Source: DASRWI01 sp035654655 (GTDB lineage Bacteria; Bacteroidota; Ignavibacteria; Ignavibacteriales; Ignavibacteriaceae). Taken from it: DNA of 64,000 nt. Under the pieces are notes generated by a model. That model saw only the letters and a program-made list of their open reading frames with translations. It made no database searches and was not told the DNA's origin. Positions 26,118-34,123 of this stretch are shown piece after piece; position 1 is the first letter of the stretch, and each line of letters opens with the position of its first letter. The DNA is taken from contig DASRWI010000001.1 of the NCBI GenBank assembly GCA_035654655.1, positions 1 through 64,000 of the forward strand, read 5' to 3'. A program made the translations under genes and the position numbers.

Positions 26118-26960
26118 TTAATGTTCTTGATGTACTGCCATTCCAATAAATAAGGATGACAGCATTGTGAAAATATATGCCTGTATTAAGGCAACTAAAA
26201 TTTCAAGCAAATAGATGAACAATGCAAACCCGATGGAAACTGGAGCAACAAAGATAGTTTGCATAAAAAATATTAAACCTAATAATGCAAGAATTACTGT
26301 ATGACCTGCAATCATATTTGCAAAGAGACGAATAGCCAATGCAAATGGTTTTGTAAATAATCCAAGCAGTTCTACTACTACCATCAAGGGTAATAGGAAG
26401 ACGGGAATACCATGTGGTATAAGTCCCTTAAAATATCCAAAGAATCCATTACTTCTTACACCACCAAGCTGAGTCATAAAAAAAGTACAAATAGCAAGTG
26501 TACCTGTTACAGCGATGTTACTTGTAAATGTTGATGAATAAGGAAGTAAACCCAAAAAGTTACCAAATAAAATGAAGAAAAATACCGTCAGTAAATAAGG
26601 CAGATATTGAAAATAATTATGCCCTATAGTTGGTTTGGCAATTTCATCTCTTACAAACACTATAAAAATCTCAAAAAAGTTAGCTATACCTTTAGGTATT
26701 AAAGATTTTTTATATTTTGAAGCTACAAATGTAAAAATAATAAACACCAACAAAGCAGAAATCCACATAAAGAATGTATGTTTTGTAGGGGTAACATCTA
26801 AACCAAATATTAAAGGTAATTGTGGAATATGGAATTCGCCAAATGGAAGAAAATCTATAGTTCGACTATCCATAACATGGTGTAAAATCCATCCGCTATC
26901 ATTCTTTTTCGCTGCATGCTCACCAACAGCTTTTAAGGTATCTACAACTGCAGAATTCAT
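26118..26960 (-). CDS. atpB: ATP synthase Fo, a subunit
   Basis: A 280-residue membrane subunit providing the proton half-channels. The essential Arg is in LAIRLFANMIAGHTVI; the final helix EILVALIQAYIFTMLSSLFI is also typical. An N-terminal extension of ~45 polar residues, including HHVMDSRTIDFLPFGEFHIP, precedes the first TM segment, as in Bacteroidota/Chlorobi a subunits. Starts 2 bases after the AtpI-like stop. Confidence 0.96.
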   Translation of the reverse strand: MNSAVVDTLKAVGEHAAKKNDSGWILHHVMDSRTIDFLPFGEFHIPQLPLIFGLDVTPTKHTFFMWISALLVFIIFTFVASKYKKSLIPKGIANFFEIFIVFVRDEIAKPTIGHNYFQYLPYLLTVFFFILFGNFLGLLPYSSTFTSNIAVTGTLAICTFFMTQLGGVRSNGFFGYFKGLIPHGIPVFLLPLMVVVELLGLFTKPFALAIRLFANMIAGHTVILALLGLIFFMQTIFVAPVSIGFALFIYLLEILVALIQAYIFTMLSSLFIGMAVHQEH

Positions 26961-26962
26961 AT

Positions 26963-27340
26963 TCAGATTTTTTGATTGCCTTTAATCAGATTTAGGTATA
27001 AAACTTCAAAAATTAGGTAAAAAATATAACTAACAAAGATAACAAATATAAAAATATAGGCTCTAATATCAAAAAATTTGAGTATAATAAAAATGATGAG
27101 TAGAGTGAGGCACAGGCGTATAATCATACCGCCAAATATAGCCCCCATAAAGATATTAAAAGGTTTGTTGAAGGAAAGTTTTATTGCCGCAAAACCTCCG
27201 GCAAAGTTGAGAGAACTTAGAAAATAGCCCAAATATGCAGAAATTACTTCATGTTTATAATTTAATGAGAAATAAAAAGAAATAGCAATTATGGTTATTA
27301 CTACAAATGAAATTAAAAAAATTTTGAGGTATTTATCCAT
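26963..27340 (-). CDS. AtpI-like ATP synthase accessory membrane protein
   Basis: A 125-residue hydrophobic protein with about four TM helices, including FLSSLNFAGGFAAIKLSFNK and GAIFGGMIIRLCLTLLIIF. Topology and position (immediately before atpB and after an AtpZ-like gene) match the ATP synthase I chain (AtpI), which helps assemble the c ring or supplies ions. Sequence conservation in this family is poor, so the assignment rests mainly on context. Confidence 0.75.
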   Translation of the reverse strand: MDKYLKIFLISFVVITIIAISFYFSLNYKHEVISAYLGYFLSSLNFAGGFAAIKLSFNKPFNIFMGAIFGGMIIRLCLTLLIIFIILKFFDIRAYIFIFVIFVSYIFYLIFEVLYLNLIKGNQKI

Positions 27341-27342
27341 TC

Positions 27343-27591
27343 TTATTTTTTCTTTTTATCTCCCATATTCAAAACTGTTTTTACAAAATGATATAATGCT
27401 GTGAATATGCCAAGTACAGCAAAGATTAAGGTAAATAGAGGTTCTTTACCGGTTGCATTATCTATCCATCTTCCAACAAAAAATAATACAACAACTGTTG
27501 CTGCTAATTGCAAACCTAACCCGAGATAGGGACCTACCTCTTTGTAATATTTGCTGTACTTGTCAATATCATCATCATTATTTTGGTTCAT
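27343..27591 (-). CDS. atpZ: AtpZ/AtpI-like F0F1 accessory subunit
   Basis: An 82-residue protein with two TM helices: GLGLQLAATVVVLFFVGRWI and PLFTLIFAVLGIFTALYHFV. The GRWIDNATGKEPLFT loop between them is the hallmark of the AtpZ/AtpQ family (PF09527 type), encoded upstream of atp operons. Proposed to act with AtpI in cation handling or Fo assembly. The ATG overlaps the end of the bactofilin gene by 14 bases, linking envelope genes and atp genes in one transcript. Confidence 0.88.
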   Translation of the reverse strand: MNQNNDDDIDKYSKYYKEVGPYLGLGLQLAATVVVLFFVGRWIDNATGKEPLFTLIFAVLGIFTALYHFVKTVLNMGDKKKK

Positions 27592-27985
27592 TTGCAGGGG
27601 TTGTAGTTGCCTTATATTCTGATTTTGTTGTACCTGTAGTTCCTACATTTGCACCACCAGACATTGTACTCTTACCATCGAATATAGCACCAGCTTCAAC
27701 TACTAATACTTTAGTAATTAAATCACCTTTTAAATTAGATTTATTCTCTAAAGTTATTTTATCTTTTGCTCTAAGTGTGCCTTGAACTTTTCCGCCCATA
27801 TTGATAATATCAGCAGAAACTTCACCTGTAATTTCACCTGATTCACCAACGATAATTGTACCTGTTGCTAAAACATCCCCGTTAACCTTACCATCTATTC
27901 TGATGCTGCCTGAGCTTGTAACTTTACCATCAATCAAAACACCTTGGCTGATGTTAGTTACTTCATCTCTGTTTTCTATTTTCAT
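27578..27985 (-). CDS. Bactofilin family cytoskeletal protein
   Basis: A 135-residue bactofilin. The core is a right-handed beta-helix made of short repeats: ISQGVLIDGKVTSSGSIRID, VNGDVLATGTIIVGESGEIT, DIINMGGKVQGTLRAKDKIT. The C-terminal ~20 residues are Thr/Ser/Pro-rich and unstructured. Bactofilins polymerise without nucleotide and scaffold cell-wall enzymes. The gene just upstream encodes an M23 endopeptidase, the classic partner in curved and helical bacteria (for example CcmA with Csd proteins). Confidence 0.92.
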   Translation of the reverse strand: MKIENRDEVTNISQGVLIDGKVTSSGSIRIDGKVNGDVLATGTIIVGESGEITGEVSADIINMGGKVQGTLRAKDKITLENKSNLKGDLITKVLVVEAGAIFDGKSTMSGGANVGTTGTTKSEYKATTTPANEPK

Positions 27986-27998
27986 TATTTATCCTTGA

Positions 27999-28916
27999 TT
28001 AATTAATTAAATATTTTGCCGGATCTATTGGCAATCCTTTTTTCCAAAGTTCAAAATGCAGATGTGGACCACTTGAACCTTCACCAGTGTTCCCACTTAA
28101 TGCAATTACTTCACCTTGTGAAACCTTATCTCTCGTCTTCTTCAATAATGAAGAACAATGTTTATAAATGGAAATGAAATCATTGTTATGATTTACAATC
28201 ATCATAAAACCATCATTTACAGTATAATCTGCAAATATTACATAACCATTACCTGCTGCAAAAACAGGTGAACCCTGTTTAATAGCAAAATCAATACCGG
28301 GATGTCCCTTCTCTGGTTCAAAGTTCCTGCTCACAATTCCATTTGTCGGCTTCGTAAAATAATAACTTTCTGCTTGAAAATTCGAGGTATTTAACCAGTA
28401 TCTTATTATCTCATAAAGACTTCCACTTGCCCCAGGCTTTTTTACCTGTTTTATTCTAATTTTAGAAGAATCATATAAAGTAGAATCTCCCAGATTCAGA
28501 GCAAATTTAAGTCTATTGTTATATAATTTTACCTTCTGAAGCTCAATCATTAAATTATTTATTCTCGTATTTAATGCATTAAGATTCCTTACGTCCTCCT
28601 GACTAAAGACAACTTTTTCCTTTGACAAAAAATCATTTAGTGGTGTTGTGTATACTAGAATAGCGAAAACAAAAAACATTATTATTGCATAATAAAGCAT
28701 AAACAATAATATTTTACCAATTCTGTAGTTGTGTGAAAAGTTATTTGGCCAGCTGACTAAGATACTCAAACCTCTAAGGTTTTTAAATTTAAACCACGTA
28801 CTTTTTAATTTCTTTATAGCTACCGGTAAGTTTTTCTTAATAAAGGAAAATAATTCAAGTATAATTTTCTTAATAAATATCAATAACCTATTTATATTTT
28901 CTAATAATTTCTTCAA
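27999..28916 (-). CDS. M23 (LytM) family metallopeptidase, membrane-anchored
   Basis: A 305-residue likely peptidoglycan endopeptidase. The N-terminal ~70 residues are basic and cytoplasmic, then one TM helix (LLFMLYYAIIMFFVFAILVY), a short coiled coil (LNTRINNLMIELQKVKLYNN) and the LytM domain. Zinc and catalytic residues are intact: His205 and Asp209 (HPGID), His285 and His287 (GPHLHFELW). The start is a TTG at 28916 inside the sua5 gene; a later in-frame TTG is possible. Paired with the bactofilin gene 13 bases downstream, suggesting a role in cell shape. Confidence 0.9.
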   Translation of the reverse strand: MKKLLENINRLLIFIKKIILELFSFIKKNLPVAIKKLKSTWFKFKNLRGLSILVSWPNNFSHNYRIGKILLFMLYYAIIMFFVFAILVYTTPLNDFLSKEKVVFSQEDVRNLNALNTRINNLMIELQKVKLYNNRLKFALNLGDSTLYDSSKIRIKQVKKPGASGSLYEIIRYWLNTSNFQAESYYFTKPTNGIVSRNFEPEKGHPGIDFAIKQGSPVFAAGNGYVIFADYTVNDGFMMIVNHNNDFISIYKHCSSLLKKTRDKVSQGEVIALSGNTGEGSSGPHLHFELWKKGLPIDPAKYLIN

Positions 28917-29517
28917 ATTTGAAAACTCCTTCTCTAATCAACTCAGGTTTGTCACTAAGCCTAATAATAGTGGAAGCATCAGCCTTAATTTCTTTTTCAG
29001 TAAAGAAAATTGCATCGACATCCAAGGCAAACTCATCAATTACTTTTTTATGTTCCAGAATAGGTTCTTCTCCGGTTCTGTTGGCACTCGTAGATATTAG
29101 AGGAAGCTTTATATCTGATAAAAGCTTGTAGCAGAATTTGTTATCGGGAATTCTAAATGCAGCATCTTCCTGACCAAGTGCGTTCTTTGCTTCATTACTC
29201 AATTTCAATATAACAGAAACAGGATTGGGCCAAATGGAGAGAAGAAAATCAATTTGCTTTTCAGATTTAAGCTCCGCATACTTCAGCATATTTTGTATGG
29301 TGTCGATTAGCAGAATAAACTTTTTTTCATCTTCGCGCCCTTTAATATTTACAATTCTTTCAACTGCTGCTTTATTAAAGGGATTTGAACCGAACCCATA
29401 AATAGTATCGGTTGGATAAATAAAAACTTTACCCTCAGTATATAATTTTTTTGCTCTCTGAACCGCCTCATCAATATTATAATCAATATTGATTATTTCC
29501 GCTTTTTTTTCAGACAT
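28888..29517 (-). CDS. tsaC: L-threonylcarbamoyladenylate synthase (Sua5/YrdC family)
   Basis: Makes the threonylcarbamoyl-AMP used for t6A37 in ANN-decoding tRNAs. A 209-residue YrdC domain: FIYPTDTIYGFGSNPFNKAA with the conserved Lys/Arg loop IKGREDEKKFILLI, and PLISTSANRTGEEP further on. It is the short TsaC form without a Sua5 C-terminal domain. The start overlaps the GT9 gene stop by 8 bases and its own end overlaps the M23 gene. Confidence 0.93.
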   Translation of the reverse strand: MSEKKAEIINIDYNIDEAVQRAKKLYTEGKVFIYPTDTIYGFGSNPFNKAAVERIVNIKGREDEKKFILLIDTIQNMLKYAELKSEKQIDFLLSIWPNPVSVILKLSNEAKNALGQEDAAFRIPDNKFCYKLLSDIKLPLISTSANRTGEEPILEHKKVIDEFALDVDAIFFTEKEIKADASTIIRLSDKPELIREGVFKFEEIIRKYK

Positions 29518-30520
29518 TATTGATTATTTCCTTTATCTTGTTGATTACAGTATTTGGGAGTAATCCTTTGCCACATTCAAATGTTCCTATAGGACAAACA
29601 TCATATCCGTGTATTCCACATGGCTTACATTTTAAATCATCAAAACTTAAGTAAACACTCCTTTTATTATATGGATAAAAACCAAAATCAGCTACAGTCG
29701 AACAATACAAAGTAATAACAGGAATATTTGCACACATACCCATATGTGTAGGTGCACTGTCATTACAAATTAAAATATTACAATTCTTTAAAAGTTCAAT
29801 TGACTCAATAATATTAAATTTACCTGCAATAGATAAAATATTTTTTTCAAAATTAGAAGCCAATGCTTCACATTCAGCTTTGTCTTCTTTACCACCCAAA
29901 ACTAAAACATAAAAATCATTTTGAATTAAATATTCTATAATTTCTTTATAATATTCAATTGGATATTTTTTTGTATTCCAAACACTTCCTGGAGCAACTG
30001 CTGCAATTTTATTGCTGTTAATTGAACTTACAAAATCATCAACATCCTTAGAATTACTTTTAAGTTCAGGTAATATTTTCCAGCTTTCATAATCATATTT
30101 ATAACCGATTAAATCTAAACTTCTCTGTACTTCGTGAGCAGTAGGATTATAATCTATAAGATACTTATAAAAATGTTTAAAGCTGTTTATATTAAAACCA
30201 TAACTCTCAGCAATATTAGAAAGATAAACAAGCATTGATGTTCTAAAAGAACGATGTGGAGCATAAACAATATTATAATTTCTTTTCTTAATCATACGGG
30301 CAAATTGAATGAATCCGGGAAATTTTTTATGCAATCCTCTTTTATCCATTACCAATGCTTCATTAACATAAGGTGAGTTTTCAAAAATTATTTTTGTACC
30401 TGGAATACAAATGACATCAACTTTAGATTCAGGATTGTTTTGCTTCAAGACTTGAATCATTGGTAATGTTAAAATTGCATCACCTAAAAAAGCAGTTTGT
30501 ATTACCAAAATTTTCTGCAT
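29510..30520 (-). CDS. Glycosyltransferase family 9 (heptosyltransferase-like)
   Basis: About 336 residues; GT9 enzymes add heptose to the LPS inner core. N-terminal MQKILVIQTAFLGDAILTLP is the typical start, AAVAPGSVWNTKKYPIEYY marks the nucleotide-sugar domain and NILICNDSAPTHMGMCANIP the donor-binding motif, with a Cys-rich KCKPCGIHGYDVCPIGTFEC near the end. Start chosen at ATG 30520 because it forms TAATG with the stop of the LpxL-like gene and has AGGTGG 8 bases upstream; an in-frame GTG at 30532 lies within that ribosome site. Sugar specificity is uncertain. Confidence 0.9.
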   Translation of the reverse strand: MQKILVIQTAFLGDAILTLPMIQVLKQNNPESKVDVICIPGTKIIFENSPYVNEALVMDKRGLHKKFPGFIQFARMIKKRNYNIVYAPHRSFRTSMLVYLSNIAESYGFNINSFKHFYKYLIDYNPTAHEVQRSLDLIGYKYDYESWKILPELKSNSKDVDDFVSSINSNKIAAVAPGSVWNTKKYPIEYYKEIIEYLIQNDFYVLVLGGKEDKAECEALASNFEKNILSIAGKFNIIESIELLKNCNILICNDSAPTHMGMCANIPVITLYCSTVADFGFYPYNKRSVYLSFDDLKCKPCGIHGYDVCPIGTFECGKGLLPNTVINKIKEIINNV

Positions 30521-31389
30521 TAATATTTCCACCTTTTATGCATCCAAAGCCAATGATCTGGATGTTTTCTTATATACTTCTCAAGTAATGCCGTATGTCT
30601 TCTGCTTAATTCAAGAACTTTTTCATCATCTGTGCCAGTTAAATCTGAAGTATCAATTTCGTGTAAGTCTACTCTATAAGTATAATCTTTCTGTCTTACA
30701 GTAAATCCAAATAGAACAGGAGCACCTGTTTTAATGGCTAACAAAGAAGGACCTGGATAAACAGAAGCAGGTCTTCCGAAAAAGTTTACTCTAATACCCT
30801 CAATGGGACCACGCTGGTCTGCAACCATCGCCACAATATGCTTATCTTTAAGTTCTTTATATATCTGCCTTATTGAAATACCTAATGGAACAACCTTGTT
30901 AATATACTGTGTACGAAATTTATTCATCCATTTAGTTATATAACCATTACGTTGATCCTTAACTACAACTGAGAATGGAATATTAATTTGCGATGCTACC
31001 GATGCGGCTATATATTCCCAGTTACCATAATGCCCTGAAAGTAAAATTACTCCTCTTCCTTCATTATATTTTTTAATAATAAGTTCTTTATCATCACAAA
31101 CTACTTGTTTATGTATTAATTCTTTTGAAGTAAAAGGGAGATAAAGAATTTCCATTAAAGTGACTATAAAACTTTTATAACAAGCAAAAGCAATCTTCTT
31201 TATTTTTTTCTCATTGTATTCAGGAAAAGCAAAAGTTAAATTTTCAATTACAGTCTTTTTTCTGATAGGAATTAAATAATAAAACAAAGCAGCAAATATA
31301 GGGGATATACGTCTTGCATTATTAAGTCCAATAATTCTAATGAACCAGCTAAATCCTAAAAAAAGAATATATTCTATTTTATTCTGCAT
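30520..31389 (-). CDS. LpxL/HtrB-family lysophospholipid acyltransferase
   Basis: A 289-residue membrane-associated enzyme of the lipid A late-acyltransferase family. Motif I is in ILLSGHYGNWEYIA (HxxxxE), motif II around IVAMVADQRGPIEGIRVNFFGRPA, and the family end is HPDHWLWMHKRWKY, all conserved. N-terminal FLGFSWFIRIIG is the membrane anchor. It transfers a secondary acyl chain to lipid A or a related lipid. Next to a GT9 core glycosyltransferase, consistent with LPS assembly. Confidence 0.92.
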   Translation of the reverse strand: MQNKIEYILFLGFSWFIRIIGLNNARRISPIFAALFYYLIPIRKKTVIENLTFAFPEYNEKKIKKIAFACYKSFIVTLMEILYLPFTSKELIHKQVVCDDKELIIKKYNEGRGVILLSGHYGNWEYIAASVASQINIPFSVVVKDQRNGYITKWMNKFRTQYINKVVPLGISIRQIYKELKDKHIVAMVADQRGPIEGIRVNFFGRPASVYPGPSLLAIKTGAPVLFGFTVRQKDYTYRVDLHEIDTSDLTGTDDEKVLELSRRHTALLEKYIRKHPDHWLWMHKRWKY

Positions 31390-31465
31390 CTATAAACAAA
31401 TAACCTAAATGATATTTATTTTGAAAAATTATAAAAAAATAATTTGCTTTCATAATGGAATAAAA

Positions 31466-31497
31466 ACAAAAAACCCTTCCTTGATTAAAAAGAAGGG
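31466..31497 (-). terminator. Terminator after the GWxTD gene
   Basis: Stem CCCTTC (31474-31479) / GAAGGG (31492-31497) with a 12-base loop that can partly pair further; on the minus strand a T-rich tract follows (31473-31466). It lies 25 bases after the stop of the GWxTD protein gene. Confidence 0.8.
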
Positions 31498-31522
31498 CTT
31501 TTAAAAATTATTTGAAATGAAA

Positions 31523-32881
31523 TTAGAAGGATTCTATTCTCCTCATCCAATCATCATCTCTCATTTCACCACGTAAGGTTGAGTGAAGTAACAAGTAGTC
31601 ATTGAAACCTGATAAATCTGCAAACACAAAGATAACGCCACCTTCAAGTTCATTATAATGCCAAATTTCGTAGGGCTTGGTATCAAGCTGGTTTGGATAT
31701 CTTTCAACTTCACTTGGTTCACCATAGATTAAGAATACTCTTCCTCTATCGCTTCTCCATCCTTCTTTCTGAATAGTACCATATCTTTGGTTACTAAGCT
31801 CGATCTTGTTCAAATACTCTCTAAAATATTCATTCTGAGGAGTTGAAGGGTCTTTGTCTCGTGACTTCCAGAAGTTAAACATAAACTCACGTTTACCTTC
31901 AACATTATTGATTGCTTCATATTTATCTTCTTCTGATTCTGTTGCAATGTATCTGGATTTTTCAAACATTTCATCTAATTCTTCTTCAGACATAACACCG
32001 AATTCGCTGCTAAGAGAACTTGAAACTTCTCCTGAAGATGTATCTGTATTGACAACGTCAGGATTATAAACGAAAAACTTTTTAGAAGACGTTACACCAT
32101 AATTGTCAGCACTGTCTATTAGAGATATAATTAAAGTATAAGTATCAGTGTATAATTTGTTAATTGGAACTGAGCCAACTTCCACTCTTGTATTTGTATT
32201 ATGAGTTATAACTTTTGTTTTATTAACAACCATCTTCCCTTTACTATTAAATACATAAGTATTAAGCTTAATATTGTTTTCAGGTTTTATTTGTTGCAAT
32301 CCATATAATTCTAAATAATAAAAAACTACAGGAAGATTATCACCGAATACAGAAGTAGGGATAGGTACAATCTCATAACTATTCTTATAAAAGATGGAAC
32401 CTTTATTAGTACTCTCCTGAATAATTGAAGAAGCAAGTTGAATGTTGCTTATTGAAGTAGTACTTTTAACCATTGGGTCAACTTTAACATACTCACTTAT
32501 ATACTTTTTACTTTTATCATTAAAACCATCCTTACCACCTATAGTAACTTTGTATAATCCCGCAGGAAGGTGAAAGCTTAAGGTTCCTATTAAACTTCTA
32601 CTCATATCTGAGGTATCTTTAATTTCATGATTGATCTTCCATTCCTTATCAACAAGTGGTTCACCTTTTGAAGTATCCTGAATGATAACTTGAAGAATAG
32701 GTTCAATCTTATTCCCTTCTTGTTTCAATCCATTTTGGTTAAAAGAATAATATACTTCCATATAATTGGATAATGTATCATATCCAAATTGTGCATAATC
32801 AAATTCAAATACAAATTTTTTCTGTGGAAATACCTGGAATGACAAAAGCAGGAAAACGAAGGTTAATAAAAGTTTTTTCAT
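31523..32881 (-). CDS. GWxTD domain-containing secreted protein
   Basis: A 452-residue exported protein with a signal peptide (ending QVFPQ). Residues ~25-270 are a beta-rich region; the C-terminal ~150 residues are the GWxTD domain with KREFMFNFWKSRDKDPSTP, IQKEGWRSDRGRVFLIYGEP and EIWHYNELEGGVIFVFADL. The signature is GWRSD here. The domain is common in Ignavibacteria, Acidobacteria and relatives; its function is unknown. Located directly downstream of the PorV-like gene but separated by a terminator. Confidence 0.88.
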   Translation of the reverse strand: MKKLLLTFVFLLLSFQVFPQKKFVFEFDYAQFGYDTLSNYMEVYYSFNQNGLKQEGNKIEPILQVIIQDTSKGEPLVDKEWKINHEIKDTSDMSRSLIGTLSFHLPAGLYKVTIGGKDGFNDKSKKYISEYVKVDPMVKSTTSISNIQLASSIIQESTNKGSIFYKNSYEIVPIPTSVFGDNLPVVFYYLELYGLQQIKPENNIKLNTYVFNSKGKMVVNKTKVITHNTNTRVEVGSVPINKLYTDTYTLIISLIDSADNYGVTSSKKFFVYNPDVVNTDTSSGEVSSSLSSEFGVMSEEELDEMFEKSRYIATESEEDKYEAINNVEGKREFMFNFWKSRDKDPSTPQNEYFREYLNKIELSNQRYGTIQKEGWRSDRGRVFLIYGEPSEVERYPNQLDTKPYEIWHYNELEGGVIFVFADLSGFNDYLLLHSTLRGEMRDDDWMRRIESF

Positions 32882-32985
32882 TTCTTTTTCTTATTAATTT
32901 ATTTACGAAAAATAATATAATATTATTTAAATTATTATATAATTGAAAAAAATTGTACCTTCTTAAACTTTACCCCTTTACCTTT

Positions 32986-33016
32986 AAAAAAAAGGCATCC
33001 CAAAAAGGATGCCTTT
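32986..33016 (-). terminator. Terminator after the PorV-like gene
   Basis: Stem GGCATCC (32994-33000) / GGATGCC (33007-33013), extended by AAA/TTT to 10 pairs, with loop CAAAAA; the minus strand ends in an eight-T run (32993-32986). It lies 24 bases after the gene's stop and closes the TonB receptor-surface protein-PorV unit. Confidence 0.92.
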
Positions 33017-33039
33017 AATCTGACTAATTTAACTTTGCA

Positions 33040-34059
33040 TTATTGCAATGCTAACTTAACTGTAAATACATGATTTGGATTTGGGAAATCTTTTACATCT
33101 CTGTAAGCATAGTCTAGTGCGAATCCTAAACCATCTTCAAATTGATAGTTTAAGCCTGCTCCAACACTAAATCCAAAAGTATTTTGATCAGTATTTTGAA
33201 CCATCATATCATAACCGCCACGAACATAGAACATGCTCATAAAGCCATATTCCATACCGAATTTTAGTTCGTCTTCTTTAGCATTATTATTTCTAAAAGA
33301 AGTAGCTAAAATTAAATTATTTTGTTCGTTAAAGTTAAAGTTATAAGCTGTACTTAATTCAAAATAACTTGGTATCTGGAATTCTTCAGTAGTTGCTTCG
33401 TAAGAACCTAAAGTACTACCAGGATTTGTTCCAGGAACACCTGTTCTTGTTTGAAGTGCAGTACCGCCATATTTCATATTAGTACCAATATTTTTAACAG
33501 CAGCACCAATGGACAAATTGCTTGGGAATCTATATTGAACACCAAAGTCCAATGCGAAACCTGTAGCTGAAACATCCATAATGTTTTCGTTAATAACTTT
33601 TACATTAACACCAATACTTACTCTATCAGTTACAACTTTAGAATAAGTTAAGGCAGCAGTTAAGAAAGAAGGTGAATATGTAGAACCATCACCGTCAGGG
33701 TTGTCATTGGTGGTAACAGCAATGTCACCAAAGTCCAATGTTTTAACACTGAAGGCAAAAGCGCCTAAATCACCTAAGTTTGTTCCAACTGCAAAATATG
33801 AAACATTGATATCAGCTAAATATGTCATATAGCCAAACATTGCTTCACTTCCGGTTTGGTGGCTTAATCCTGCTGGATTATAATATATTGATTCCAAACC
33901 TGTTAAGTTGGATAAGAAGGAACCGCCTGTTGCGATACCTCTCGCACCAACTGGTATTAATAACTGTTCAGCACCTGTTGTTCCTTTTCTAGCCGGATCT
34001 CCCGCCCATAACATCACTGAACAAGTTATCAATAATATTATTGTCATCAAATTTTTCAT
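33040..34059 (-). CDS. PorV/PorQ-family outer membrane protein
   Basis: A 339-residue beta-barrel with signal peptide (ending VMLWAG). The start of the mature part, GTTGAEQLLIPVGARGIATGGSF, followed by LTGLESIYYNPAGLSHQTGSEAMFGYMTYL, is the signature of the PorV/PorQ/UPF0164 family, a FadL-like fold. PorV carries T9SS substrates from the translocon to the attachment complex in Porphyromonas. In Ignavibacteria many paralogs exist, so this may be a dedicated partner of the large secreted protein encoded upstream rather than the general PorV. Confidence 0.88.
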   Translation of the reverse strand: MKNLMTIILLITCSVMLWAGDPARKGTTGAEQLLIPVGARGIATGGSFLSNLTGLESIYYNPAGLSHQTGSEAMFGYMTYLADINVSYFAVGTNLGDLGAFAFSVKTLDFGDIAVTTNDNPDGDGSTYSPSFLTAALTYSKVVTDRVSIGVNVKVINENIMDVSATGFALDFGVQYRFPSNLSIGAAVKNIGTNMKYGGTALQTRTGVPGTNPGSTLGSYEATTEEFQIPSYFELSTAYNFNFNEQNNLILATSFRNNNAKEDELKFGMEYGFMSMFYVRGGYDMMVQNTDQNTFGFSVGAGLNYQFEDGLGFALDYAYRDVKDFPNPNHVFTVKLALQ

Positions 34060-34123
34060 TTATTTAACTCCTAATATTATTCTTAGTTAAATTGCGGCAG
34101 AAACAATCTGCCGCATTAAATAC

